This document shows positions 17,802 to 25,867 of a DNA stretch of 64,000 nucleotides, in pieces. The stretch covers positions 248,001-312,000 of the forward strand of contig NZ_JAJOMZ010000004.1 in assembly GCF_024699965.1 (NCBI RefSeq), written 5' to 3'. Every line of letters starts with the position of its first letter. The first letter of the stretch is position 1. The notes beneath the pieces are model-generated. The model was not told the origin of the DNA. It did not search any database and saw only the letters and a program-made list of their open reading frames with translations. Position numbers and translations under genes: made by a program. Source of the DNA: Flavobacterium sp. J372. Lineage in GTDB: Bacteria; Bacteroidota; Bacteroidia; Flavobacteriales; Flavobacteriaceae.

Positions 17802-18938
17802 ATGAAAAAGCTACTATTAAGCCTGGCTGTTATTGCAGCAACTTTTACAAGCTGTTCAGATGATGACAACAACAACTCAAACAATGCTCCTGCAGAAGCA
17901 GTACTGCCAGATGAGATTACAGAAAACATGACGTTAAATGCAGGTACTGTATATACGCTTATGGGGCCTGTATACGTAAAATCTGGTGTAACACTTACTA
18001 TACCGGCAGGTACACGAATAGAAGGATATGCTGAAGAAGATGCTGAAGAAGTTTCATTCCTTGCTGTGGAGACAGGCGGAAAAATTATAGCACAGGGCAC
18101 TGCTGAAAACCCAATTGTTATGACTTCAAGTAAAGCTAATCCGCAACCGGGCGACTGGGGTGGGCTTGTAGTGTGCGGACTTGCACAAACTAACCTTGGT
18201 ACAGGCGTATCAGCTGAAGTAACCGGCCTTACTTACGGAGGTACAAATTCTGCCGACAACTCTGGTGTTTATTCTTATATCGTTCTTGAATATGCAGGCG
18301 CGCTTATCAACCAGAATGCTGAATTTAACGGCTTTACTTTTTATGCAGTAGGTTCTGGCACTACAGTAAATAACCTTCTTGCTTATCAGGGGTCTGATGA
18401 TGGTTTTGAATGGTTCGGCGGATCTGTAAACGCTACTAACCTTGCTGCAATTGGCTGCCAGGATGATTCTTTTGACTGGACAGAAGGCTGGAACGGAACT
18501 GTAACTAACCTTTATTCAGACCAGTCTGTAGCTACTGCTTTCTCTGCAGACAGCAGGGGTATTGAAGCAGACAGCAACCAAAACAATGAAACACAAGCGC
18601 CAATATCTAACCCGACACTTAAAAATATAACTCTTATAGGAAGAAATAACGCAGCTGTAACCAGCGAGGCAGGTATTATGCTAAGAAGAGGTACTAAGGG
18701 AATGATTGACAATGTTTATATCGCAAACTTTAAATCTACAGCTTCAGGAAGTTATGCTGTAAACTTTAGCGGTACAGGATCACAGGCACACTTTACAGCA
18801 AATCCTGTAACTAAGGTAAAACTGGTAAATAATACTGCCGATACAAATATTGCTGCAGGCATATCTATAGATGATAATGCTACAGGTGCAGGAAACGGCG
18901 CAACAGCCCCTACATGGATGGACTGGATGGGCCTATAA
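17802..18938 (+). CDS. Beta-helix-like lipoprotein linked to TonB receptor
   Basis: 378 residues. A lipoprotein signal with lipobox TFTSC is followed by an Asp/Asn-rich linker. The rest shows turns typical of parallel beta-helix proteins: SGVTLTIPAGTRIEG, GGKIIAQGTAENPIVMTS, GDWGGLVVCGLAQTN, GSDDGFEWFGGSVNATN, CQDDSFDWTEGW. The DDGFEWFGG/DDSFDWTEGW repeats are acidic and could bind a cation. Such proteins accompany TonB receptors in Flavobacteriaceae and are often annotated only as hypothetical. Probably surface-exposed and working with the receptor. Own promoter region with repeats like those of the receptor. Confidence 0.75.
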   Translation: MKKLLLSLAVIAATFTSCSDDDNNNSNNAPAEAVLPDEITENMTLNAGTVYTLMGPVYVKSGVTLTIPAGTRIEGYAEEDAEEVSFLAVETGGKIIAQGTAENPIVMTSSKANPQPGDWGGLVVCGLAQTNLGTGVSAEVTGLTYGGTNSADNSGVYSYIVLEYAGALINQNAEFNGFTFYAVGSGTTVNNLLAYQGSDDGFEWFGGSVNATNLAAIGCQDDSFDWTEGWNGTVTNLYSDQSVATAFSADSRGIEADSNQNNETQAPISNPTLKNITLIGRNNAAVTSEAGIMLRRGTKGMIDNVYIANFKSTASGSYAVNFSGTGSQAHFTANPVTKVKLVNNTADTNIAAGISIDDNATGAGNGATAPTWMDWMGL

Positions 18939-18995
18939 GCCACACTTTTAACTAATAATAACATTCATAGGTTACAATTAGGATTAAGTTAACTA

Positions 18996-19023
18996 AACCC
19001 CTCATTTTGAGGGGTTATTTTTT
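18996..19023 (+). terminator. Terminator of beta-helix lipoprotein gene
   Basis: AACCCCTCA pairs with TGAGGGGTT around TTT, followed by ATTTTTT. Confidence 0.85.
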
Positions 19024-19074
19024 GGAATGATTTTTGAAATTTATTTTGTAGTTTTACCCCATCAATCAAAATCA

Positions 19075-19395
19075 ATGGCAAAAAAATACTTTTATATAAC
19101 CTTACTACTGTTTTTCTTTTCCGTTTTTGGCGCTGCGGCGCAAGAAGGAAAGAGCGAAAGCATAGACGGGCTCAACATCTACCCTAACCCCGTGAGCACC
19201 GGCAGGATATACATTACCTCAAAATCATCGCTTAACAAAGATGTTGAGATATATGATGTGCTTGGCAAAAAAGTAGTTACCGCCACGCTAACCTCGGCAA
19301 AAGAGCTGAACATTACCAGCCTTACACCGGGCGTTTACATCATTAAAGTAAAAGAAGGCGACGCTACAGCCACCAGGAAGCTGATAGTGAAATAG
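19075..19395 (+). CDS. Stand-alone T9SS type A sorting domain protein
   Basis: 106 residues from MAKKYFYITLL at 19075; a start at 19027 would precede the signal peptide. After cleavage at GAAAQ only about 80 residues remain, nearly all of it a T9SS sorting domain: GLNIYPNPVSTGRIYI, EIYDVLGKKVV, LTPGVYIIKVKEG, ATRKLIVK. There is no cargo domain. Such orphan sorting domains may act as small surface proteins or decoys; none of this is proven. It lies 137 bases after the beta-helix lipoprotein gene, beyond a terminator. Confidence 0.78.
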   Translation: MAKKYFYITLLLFFFSVFGAAAQEGKSESIDGLNIYPNPVSTGRIYITSKSSLNKDVEIYDVLGKKVVTATLTSAKELNITSLTPGVYIIKVKEGDATATRKLIVK

Positions 19396-19468
19396 TTAGC
19401 TTTTTGTTAATCTGTGCTAATTTAATCATAAGTTTACATAGGAATATTTTTATAAAAAAAAATGTCCC

Positions 19469-19476
19469 TATCTTTG
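19469..19476 (+). promoter_or_regulatory. -7 element for lamin-tail protein gene
   Basis: TATCTTTG, an exact TAnnTTTG, 30 nt before the ATG at 19507. Confidence 0.6.
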
Positions 19477-19506
19477 CTGCGTAATAAAATCATAAAAACA
19501 AAAAAC

Positions 19507-20376
19507 ATGAAAAAACTTTACATTATTGCAGCTGCTTTGTTAGTTGCTGTTACGTCACAAGCACAAGTTGTCATCAGCCAGGTTTATGGTGGTGGTGGAA
19601 ATAATGGTTCAGTATATACGCATGACTTCGTTGAACTATTTAATAGAGGCAATGTCGCAGTTACGCTTACGGGGTATACGTTACAATACGCTTCAGCATC
19701 AGGTACTTTTGCACAAAGTAACTTACAAACACTTCCGACAATTACAATCCAACCCGGGAAATATTATCTGATCCAGCAAGCTCAGGGTAATGGCGGCACA
19801 ACAGCTTTGCCTTCACCAGATTTAGTGCCAACCGTAGCCGATAATGGCGCAATTTTAGCTCTTTCTGGAACAAATGGTAAAATTGTTCTTGCTAGTAATA
19901 ACACTTTAGTTACTGCGGTATCTGACGCTAATGTTGTCGACTTTGTTGGTTTTGGATCTGCTAACATTTACGAAGGAAGTTCAGCTGTGGCTGTTCTAAG
20001 TAATACAACAGCTGCTGTTAGAGCTAATAACGGATGTCAAGACACAAATGATAACGGTACCGACTTCGCTGTTACTGAACCTACTCCAAGAAATAGCGCT
20101 TCTCCTGCGAACGTTTGTGGCACTGCTAGTACAGAGAAAAACAACATCGCAGGCCTTAAGCTTTTCCCTAACCCACTTTCAGGAAACGTGCTTAATGTAA
20201 CTTCAAACAGCAGCGCTGATAAAACTATCGCGGTGTATGATGTACTTGGCAAAAACGTACTAAACGCTAAGGTTACTAACGAGGCTGTAAACGTATCTGC
20301 TCTTAACAGCGGCGTGTACATTGTAAAAATAACTGAAGAAGGCAGAACCGCTACAAGGAAACTTGTTGTGAAGTAA
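19507..20376 (+). CDS. Lamin-tail-domain T9SS protein
   Basis: 289 residues from MKKLYIIAAALLV at 19507; the in-frame ATG at 19462 lies before the -7 element. Signal peptide ends at SQAQ. Residues about 20-150 match the lamin-tail domain: VVISQVYGGGG, FVELFNRGNVAVTLTGYTL, GKYYLIQQAQG, VVDFVGFG. The last 75 residues are a type A sorting domain (LKLFPNPLSGNVLNV, YDVLGKNVL, LNSGVYIVKI, TRKLVVK). Lamin-tail domains in secreted bacterial proteins often accompany nucleases or phosphoesterases; no catalytic domain is present here. Secreted or surface-attached by T9SS. Confidence 0.82.
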   Translation: MKKLYIIAAALLVAVTSQAQVVISQVYGGGGNNGSVYTHDFVELFNRGNVAVTLTGYTLQYASASGTFAQSNLQTLPTITIQPGKYYLIQQAQGNGGTTALPSPDLVPTVADNGAILALSGTNGKIVLASNNTLVTAVSDANVVDFVGFGSANIYEGSSAVAVLSNTTAAVRANNGCQDTNDNGTDFAVTEPTPRNSASPANVCGTASTEKNNIAGLKLFPNPLSGNVLNVTSNSSADKTIAVYDVLGKNVLNAKVTNEAVNVSALNSGVYIVKITEEGRTATRKLVVK

Positions 20377-20400
20377 GCTAACCTCTTTATAATGAGCTGA

Positions 20401-20458
20401 AAAGCACTTGCCACGGCAGGTGCTTTTTTATTTAAGCACCGTTTAGCGGTGCTTTTTT
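20401..20458 (+). terminator. Two tandem terminators
   Basis: First hairpin AAAGCACTTGCC with GGCAGGTGCTTT and T-run; second AAGCACCG with CGGTGCTT and T-run, 7 nt later. Confidence 0.85.
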
Positions 20459-20542
20459 GTTTTTCATCGAGAATTAATAGTATGGTAACTTGTTCTTACA
20501 AATAAAGTCTTAGATTTCCTAATAATCTTAAACCTTACTATT

Positions 20543-21802
20543 ATGACAATCAAGCAATTACTTTCGGGGATGTTCCTTACAGGAACGGTTTTTACAATGA
20601 GTGCTCAAACGAATGTTGCAAATGCAACAACCACTAGTGGAGGACTAGGTGCTGGAACAAATGGCTATAATACATTTTATGGCGCTAACGCAGGTACAAA
20701 TACTACAAGTAACGACAACACATTTATTGGAAACGGGGCAGGCAATTATAATACTACAGGAACACAAAACACATTTGTTGGTATATTAGCAGGATTTGAC
20801 TGCGATACGGGTAATAAAAATGTTTACGTGGGTTTCAATACTGGTGAAGGTAATACTGTCGGAAGTCAAAATGTATTAATGGGACACGAAGCAGGCCAGT
20901 CATTTACAGGTTCTAATTGTACTTTCTTAGGATACCGAGCAGGAAACGCTAGCTTTGGATTAAATAATGTATATGTAGGAGATAATGCAGGCGAAAATTC
21001 ATCAGGCTCAGGTAATATATTTATTGGCAGTAATTCAGGTTTTTCTAGTTCCTCTGGCAATAGTAACCTATTTCTAGGAGTATATGCAGGCCTCAATAAT
21101 ACCGGCAGTAGCAATTTATTCTTTGGTAATAGTTCTGGTCAAGATAATGAAACAGGTTCTCAAAACACCTTTATCGGAATTAATACAGGAAGAGTTAATG
21201 CTACTGGGGCAAACAACGTTTATCTTGGTTATGCTGCAGGATCAGAAAATATAGGTTCTGGAAACGTTTTTTTAGGCTATTATGCTGGCGAACGAGAAAA
21301 TAGTGCCAGCAACAAATTATATATTGAAAATGGCCAGTCAAATAAGCAACCCCTTATCTGGGGCGACTTCGCAGCTGATCTTTTAAAACTAAATGCTAAA
21401 GTGGGTATTGGCTTGGGTGCAGCGGCTTTCCCAACTGCTACGGGCGAAATTAATGTAAGCGGGTACAAGCTATTTGTAAAGGGTGGCATACTTACTGAGG
21501 AAGTGCGCGTAAAACTTGCCGCCGGTTGGGCTGATTATGTTTTTGACAATAGCTATTCTTTAAAACCTCTTGAAGATGTAGAATGCTTTATTGCTGAAAA
21601 TGGCCATTTGCCTAATGTACCATCGGCAAAGCAAGTAGCCGAAGAAGGAATTGAATTGGGCGATATGGCGCGTATACAGCAGGAAAAGATCGAAGAGCTT
21701 ACCTTATATGCCATACAACAGCAAAAGCAGCTTGACAAACAAGATGCTGAAATTAAAGTGTTGAAGGCAATGGTGCAGGAATTATTGGAAAAGAAACAAT
21801 AA
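20543..21802 (+). CDS. Surface repeat protein with trimeric-fibre-like head and coiled-coil tail
   Basis: 419 residues. A signal peptide ends near MSAQ. Residues about 35-255 hold some 12 repeats of 16-17 residues with the pattern TGsqNvfiGynaG (NTFVGILAG, NVYVGFNTG, NVLMGHEAG, NVYLGYAAG). This resembles the beta-roll head of trimeric autotransporters. It is followed by KLYIENG and LIWGDFAADLLKLNAKVGIG, seen in tail-fibre-domain proteins, a FIAENGHLPNVPSAKQV segment, and a C-terminal coiled coil (about 375-419). Probably a trimeric exported fibre; no sorting domain seen. Its downstream T9SS gene starts 12 nt later. Confidence 0.72.
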   Translation: MTIKQLLSGMFLTGTVFTMSAQTNVANATTTSGGLGAGTNGYNTFYGANAGTNTTSNDNTFIGNGAGNYNTTGTQNTFVGILAGFDCDTGNKNVYVGFNTGEGNTVGSQNVLMGHEAGQSFTGSNCTFLGYRAGNASFGLNNVYVGDNAGENSSGSGNIFIGSNSGFSSSSGNSNLFLGVYAGLNNTGSSNLFFGNSSGQDNETGSQNTFIGINTGRVNATGANNVYLGYAAGSENIGSGNVFLGYYAGERENSASNKLYIENGQSNKQPLIWGDFAADLLKLNAKVGIGLGAAAFPTATGEINVSGYKLFVKGGILTEEVRVKLAAGWADYVFDNSYSLKPLEDVECFIAENGHLPNVPSAKQVAEEGIELGDMARIQQEKIEELTLYAIQQQKQLDKQDAEIKVLKAMVQELLEKKQ

Positions 21803-21814
21803 TTTCAAACAACC

Positions 21815-23569
21815 ATGAATAAATTATATATACTTATAGCCTTGTTGCTTTGCACGACGGGCTACACTCAGGATTTACAGAATGCCAAATGGTATTTTGG
21901 CGATGGTGCAGGCCTTGATTTCCTCCCTGATATTTATAATCCGACACCAGTTGTTAATGCCCAAAATAGTTTTGAAGGCTGTGCAACAGTATCAGATACC
22001 CAGGGGAACTTGTTATTTTTTAGTAACGGTTTACAATTGTGGGACGCAAATGAAAACATCATCACCAGTGCGTTAAAAGGAAATGGCTCAAGCACATCAA
22101 ACGTTATCTTCGTTCCAAAACCTCGGGACAGCACACGATATTACGTAGTAACTATTGACGGTGCAAGCGGACTAAACAAAGGCTTGCACTATTCTGAAAT
22201 CTCGACATCCGGAACTATCATCAGTCTGAACCAGTCGCTACTTGACCACAACGGCATCAAGATTGATGAAAATTATAACAGTATGTCTGAAAAACTGACA
22301 TCGACAGTACATGCTGACGGTGAAAGTTACTGGATTATAGCACAGATAAAAGACAAAATATATTCATATAAAGTATCTAATACCGGTATTAACGCAACGC
22401 CTGTCAGTTCTGATGCGCCGGTTGATGTTGATGTGCCTCTAGGAGAATATCCGGGCATCGGGCATATTAAGGTAAGCCCTAACACACAACGCATTGGAGT
22501 TTGCTATAGTCACGGCATCACATTTCAGGGATTTCTTATTTTAGGTGATTTTAATTTTATTACCGGCCAGGCAGTTTTTGATAATAATACAATTACTGTT
22601 GCGGGGCAAACTCAATATTATGGCTTAGAATTTTCGCCGGACAGTAACTATGCTTTCTTTTCAACACAGACAGATATTAACGGTACTGCAGCCCAACGAG
22701 GCCCTGGCGACAATAAGCCTGATATGAATGTTTATTCTGTTAGTGCTGCAAAGTCTTCCCAAAGTATAAATCCTGAACTTGTGGGAAATATTACTTTAAG
22801 TGAAGAAGAAGAAAATCCCGAGATACTTAATGACGCGCCGTTACATGGCAGTTTGCAATTAGCTATAAACGGATACATTTATGCATCATCAACTTTTGGC
22901 TCTTATGTTATACAATTGTCTGTAATCACTAATCCAAACGATGGGCCTCTTGCTTATTTCGACCCACTTTCTGTGTTGGCAAGCCCGATAGAACAGCCTC
23001 GTATTATACGATTGGGACTTCCGCAATGGGTACATAATAATACAGGCAGGATTTGTCCGTTAAACATTGTGCTCGAAGGGCCCGATCTGATGGGCGACCA
23101 CATTTACAGTTATACCGATTATATCCATACTCAAAATGGATATGAACTATATGGTAATCCTGTAATAATGAAAGCCGGAGATCATATTGTATTGGGTGAC
23201 GACACATATATAGGTTGGGGAGGAGCAGATTTTTTGGCAATTATCAAACCTTGTGGCGAGCCTGTATATCCTGAACCGATATATGAAGTAAGCGAAAGAC
23301 AATATGAAACAGCCTCAAAAATGAATAAGATAAATACTGTAATTATTTATCCTAATCCGGCTGAAGCCGTTGCAACAATAGTAGCCCAAAGTAATATAGA
23401 TAGTATTAGCATATACTCTATTCATGGCAAAAAACTTTACAGTCAGAACATAATGGAAAAAAATATACAATATACTGTAGATGTCAGCAGGTTTGGCAAG
23501 GGTATTTATCTTGTAACCATTCAGACCGATACAGGAGAATCATTTACATCAAAACTTGTTGTGAAGTAA
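21815..23569 (+). CDS. T9SS-sorted large secreted protein
   Basis: 584 residues. The signal peptide (YILIALLLCTTGYTQ) is followed by a propeller-like N-terminal region (NAKWYFGDGAGLDF, CATVSDTQGNLLFFSNG, LQLWDANENII, SNVIFVPKPRDSTRYYVVT) found in many flavobacterial surface proteins. The last 80 residues are a type A sorting domain (NTVIIYPNPAEAVATIV, ISIYSIHGKKLY, FGKGIYLVTI, TSKLVVK). The gene is 12 nt downstream of the fibre gene, so the two are cotranscribed and their products may work together at the surface. Function unknown. Confidence 0.78.
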   Translation: MNKLYILIALLLCTTGYTQDLQNAKWYFGDGAGLDFLPDIYNPTPVVNAQNSFEGCATVSDTQGNLLFFSNGLQLWDANENIITSALKGNGSSTSNVIFVPKPRDSTRYYVVTIDGASGLNKGLHYSEISTSGTIISLNQSLLDHNGIKIDENYNSMSEKLTSTVHADGESYWIIAQIKDKIYSYKVSNTGINATPVSSDAPVDVDVPLGEYPGIGHIKVSPNTQRIGVCYSHGITFQGFLILGDFNFITGQAVFDNNTITVAGQTQYYGLEFSPDSNYAFFSTQTDINGTAAQRGPGDNKPDMNVYSVSAAKSSQSINPELVGNITLSEEEENPEILNDAPLHGSLQLAINGYIYASSTFGSYVIQLSVITNPNDGPLAYFDPLSVLASPIEQPRIIRLGLPQWVHNNTGRICPLNIVLEGPDLMGDHIYSYTDYIHTQNGYELYGNPVIMKAGDHIVLGDDTYIGWGGADFLAIIKPCGEPVYPEPIYEVSERQYETASKMNKINTVIIYPNPAEAVATIVAQSNIDSISIYSIHGKKLYSQNIMEKNIQYTVDVSRFGKGIYLVTIQTDTGESFTSKLVVK

Positions 23570-23588
23570 GCTTCTGCACAATACTCAA

Positions 23589-23622
23589 ACATCCCGCCCA
23601 CAAAGCGGGATGTTTTATTTTA
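23589..23622 (+). terminator. Terminator of fibre/T9SS operon
   Basis: ACATCCCGC pairs with GCGGGATGT, followed by TTTATTTTAT. Confidence 0.85.
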
Positions 23623-23630
23623 TACCTTTG
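23623..23630 (+). promoter_or_regulatory. -7 element for LuxE-like gene
   Basis: TACCTTTG, an exact TAnnTTTG, in the tail of the preceding terminator, 16 nt before the GTG start. Confidence 0.6.
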
Positions 23631-23646
23631 CATAAATTAAATCCAC

Positions 23647-24627
23647 GTGGTTTCAGCAGCTGACATCTTTACTATTTCCGGCAAGAAAGCATTCGATAAA
23701 ATTGCATTAAAAGTGTTTCGCCACCAATATGCAAACAATATTGTGTACCGTGATTTTTGTAACCACCTTGCTAAAAGCCCAGAGAATGTTAAGTCTGTTG
23801 AAAGCATACCCTTTCTGCCTATACAGTTTTTCAAGTCGCACGAGGTATTGAGCAGTACAGAACACGTCCAGGAAATTTTTACCAGCAGCGGCACAACAGG
23901 CATGGCCACCAGCCGGCACCTGGTAACCGATGTAAGTTATTATGAGCAGAGTTTCAGGCTTGCGTTCTCACAGTTTTACGGCAATATCGAAGATTACACT
24001 GTTTTAGCGCTATTGCCATCTTATCTTGAGCGTGAGGGGTCTTCACTCATTTATATGGTGAATGACCTTATACAGCGTAGCAACAACCCTCAAAGCGGCT
24101 TCTACCTGAATAATTATCAAGAGTTGATTTCAAAACTCGAGAGTCTTGACGCTTCAGGGCAAAATGTATTGCTTATCGGCGTTACTTACGCACTGCTCGA
24201 CCTGGTTGAGATGAAGCAGTTCAGCCTGAAAAATACTATTATTATGGAAACCGGAGGTATGAAGGGCCGTCGCCGCGAGATGATACGCGAAGAGTTGCAC
24301 GATCAACTCTGTAAAGGCTTTGGCGTAAGTGAGATACATAGTGAGTATGGCATGACAGAATTGCTTTCGCAGGCCTATTCATTAGGTAACGGAATATTTG
24401 AGTGCCCTCCCTGGATGGATGTGCTTATCCGCGACCCTGAAGATGCGCTTACTTACATGGGCAATGGGCGAAACGGCGGCATTAATGTAATAGATTTGGC
24501 AAATATCAATTCATGTTCTTTTATCGCAACCCAGGATTTGGGCAAAAAATATGACAACCAGTCATTTGAAGTGCTTGGCCGTTTTGATAATTCAGATATA
24601 CGTGGCTGTAACCTGATGGTGCTATAA
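23647..24627 (+). CDS. LuxE-like acyl transferase / acyl-protein synthetase
   Basis: 326 residues with a GTG start. A member of the LuxE/ANL superfamily: FTSSGTTGMATSR (AMP-binding, about 79-91), LLPSYLEREGSSLIYM, METGGMKGRRREM, HSEYGMTELLSQAY (A5-like) and EVLGRFDNSDIRG (hinge). LuxE-type proteins activate fatty acids with ATP and hold an acyl group on a cysteine. Flavobacteria keep this gene without lux genes; a role in acyl activation for a lipid or pigment is possible but not shown. Monocistronic. Confidence 0.82.
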   Translation: MVSAADIFTISGKKAFDKIALKVFRHQYANNIVYRDFCNHLAKSPENVKSVESIPFLPIQFFKSHEVLSSTEHVQEIFTSSGTTGMATSRHLVTDVSYYEQSFRLAFSQFYGNIEDYTVLALLPSYLEREGSSLIYMVNDLIQRSNNPQSGFYLNNYQELISKLESLDASGQNVLLIGVTYALLDLVEMKQFSLKNTIIMETGGMKGRRREMIREELHDQLCKGFGVSEIHSEYGMTELLSQAYSLGNGIFECPPWMDVLIRDPEDALTYMGNGRNGGINVIDLANINSCSFIATQDLGKKYDNQSFEVLGRFDNSDIRGCNLMVL

Positions 24628-24666
24628 AGCATTAAATAACAAGCACCACAAAACATTCTATTCAAT

Positions 24667-24703
24667 AAAAAAGGCCGCCTCTTCTTGAGACAGCCTTTCT
24701 TAA
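24667..24703. terminator. Convergent terminator
   Basis: AAAGGC pairs with GCCTTT, with an inner CTC/GAG helix and a five-base loop. A-run on the left and T-rich right side suit both directions between convergent genes. Confidence 0.65.
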
Positions 24704-24719
24704 TAAAGCTTTTCAGAAT

Positions 24720-25064
24720 TTATTTTACCACAACTGCGGTATTGCTCCAGGTTTTTACATCGGCAATCCTGCTGTTGCTGTAATCAACTTCGCTAAGCTG
24801 CGTGTCGCCCCAAAAGAACCACTTGCCGCACTTAACGCCGTCTTTATACTCACCCATGCCCAGCTTAGAGCCGTCTTCTTTAAATGATGTCCATTTGCCG
24901 TGTGGCTTACCATCTTTAAAGTAGCCTTCCTGACTTATATTTCCGTTATCATGGTAATAAGTAGCTTTTACAAGGTTGTTCTCTATTTCATATTTAGGTT
25001 TTACTTCCTGTGCAGATACAACACATGCTGACAGCAGCAAACCGGCTATAATAATCTTTTTCAT
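24720..25064 (-). CDS. Exported MORN-repeat (YwqK-like) protein
   Basis: 114 residues. The signal peptide (IIIAGLLLSACVVSAQ) is followed by three MORN-type repeats: YYHDNGNISQEGYFKDGK, GKWTSFKEDGSKLGMGEYKD and CGKWFFWGDTQL. These are often annotated as toxin-antitoxin YwqK family antitoxin, but the exported copies in Flavobacteriaceae are not tied to a toxin, and no toxin lies nearby. Function unknown. Transcribed divergently from the lipoprotein gene at 25230. Confidence 0.8.
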   Translation of the reverse strand: MKKIIIAGLLLSACVVSAQEVKPKYEIENNLVKATYYHDNGNISQEGYFKDGKPHGKWTSFKEDGSKLGMGEYKDGVKCGKWFFWGDTQLSEVDYSNSRIADVKTWSNTAVVVK

Positions 25065-25138
25065 ATCAGTTTTGTGTTAAGGTTAAACATTTATATACAC
25101 GAAGTTAGAAAATTAATTTACACTAACAATACATTTGC

Positions 25139-25155
25139 TTAACAATTTGGTAACA
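25139..25155. promoter_or_regulatory. TTAACA/GTAACA pair, 11-base period
   Basis: TTAACA at 25139-25144 and GTAACA at 25150-25155, between divergent exported-protein genes. Same spacing as the repeats near the PhoBR-like pair; such AT-rich hexamers could also arise by chance. Confidence 0.3.
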
Positions 25156-25229
25156 TTAGAGAAAACTTAACATTGGAATGCAGTTTCTATAAGAAAAAGT
25201 CTACCTTTATAAGTAAACTTATATCGATA

Positions 25230-25787
25230 ATGAAAAATGTACTGCCGCTGTTGGTGCTGATAATGACTTTTATCTCCTGCAGTAAAACCGAACCTGCCGA
25301 AACTGTAAATGTTGGCGGGCGCTATAGCCTTGACTTACCGAAATCGTTCAAAAAAGCTAAAGGCCTCAACCCTGAAGCGTCATTAGAATATATGGATGCT
25401 GCGAACAGGCTGTATGTTATTGTAATAGACGAGCAGAAAGATGCCGTTATTAATGCTATTGTTGAAAACGGGCTTGAAAACACTTATTCACCTGACCTGA
25501 ATGGCTATTCACAGCTTTTGGCTGACACGATGAAGCCTAACCTTAAGGCAGGCACCATTGAACCTTTTAAAGACACTATTATAAACGGACTGAAAGCCCG
25601 GAAGACCGACCTCGAGGGTATTGTTGAAAACCTACGGATACATTATAAGCTTGGTGTGGTTGAAGGGAAAAATCGATTTTACCAGATAATGACCTGGACA
25701 GCGCCTGATGACTTGCAAAAGAATCAGGAAGAAATGCAGGCCATAATAAACTCCTTCAAAGAAACGGACAGAAGCGTTGCTAAATAG
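25230..25787 (+). CDS. Lipoprotein, PsbP/stress-type fold
   Basis: 185 residues from MKNVLPLLVLIMTFISC at 25230, an ideal lipoprotein signal; an earlier in-frame ATG at 25173 would bury it. The mature domain (GGRYSLDLPKSFKKAKGLN, ASLEYMDAANRLYVIVID, YKLGVVEGKNRFYQIMTWT, INSFKETD) resembles the PsbP/Mog1-like fold of small stress-related lipoproteins. No catalytic residues recognised. A weak -7 box TACCTTTA lies at 25202. Stands just before aspS. Confidence 0.7.
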   Translation: MKNVLPLLVLIMTFISCSKTEPAETVNVGGRYSLDLPKSFKKAKGLNPEASLEYMDAANRLYVIVIDEQKDAVINAIVENGLENTYSPDLNGYSQLLADTMKPNLKAGTIEPFKDTIINGLKARKTDLEGIVENLRIHYKLGVVEGKNRFYQIMTWTAPDDLQKNQEEMQAIINSFKETDRSVAK

Positions 25788-25839
25788 CTTCAGGCAAAAT
25801 AAAGATTTCGCTTTACTCACCATAATTGCTAATAGTTGC

Positions 25840-25847
25840 TAAATTTG
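25840..25847 (+). promoter_or_regulatory. -7 element of aspS
   Basis: TAAATTTG, an exact TAnnTTTG, 20 nt before the ATG at 25868. Confidence 0.6.
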
Positions 25848-25867
25848 CACATCTTAAAATTTTGACG

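Noticed and set aside
24720..25064. Toxin-antitoxin antitoxin (YwqK name)
   Set aside because: It is an exported MORN-repeat protein with no toxin gene nearby.
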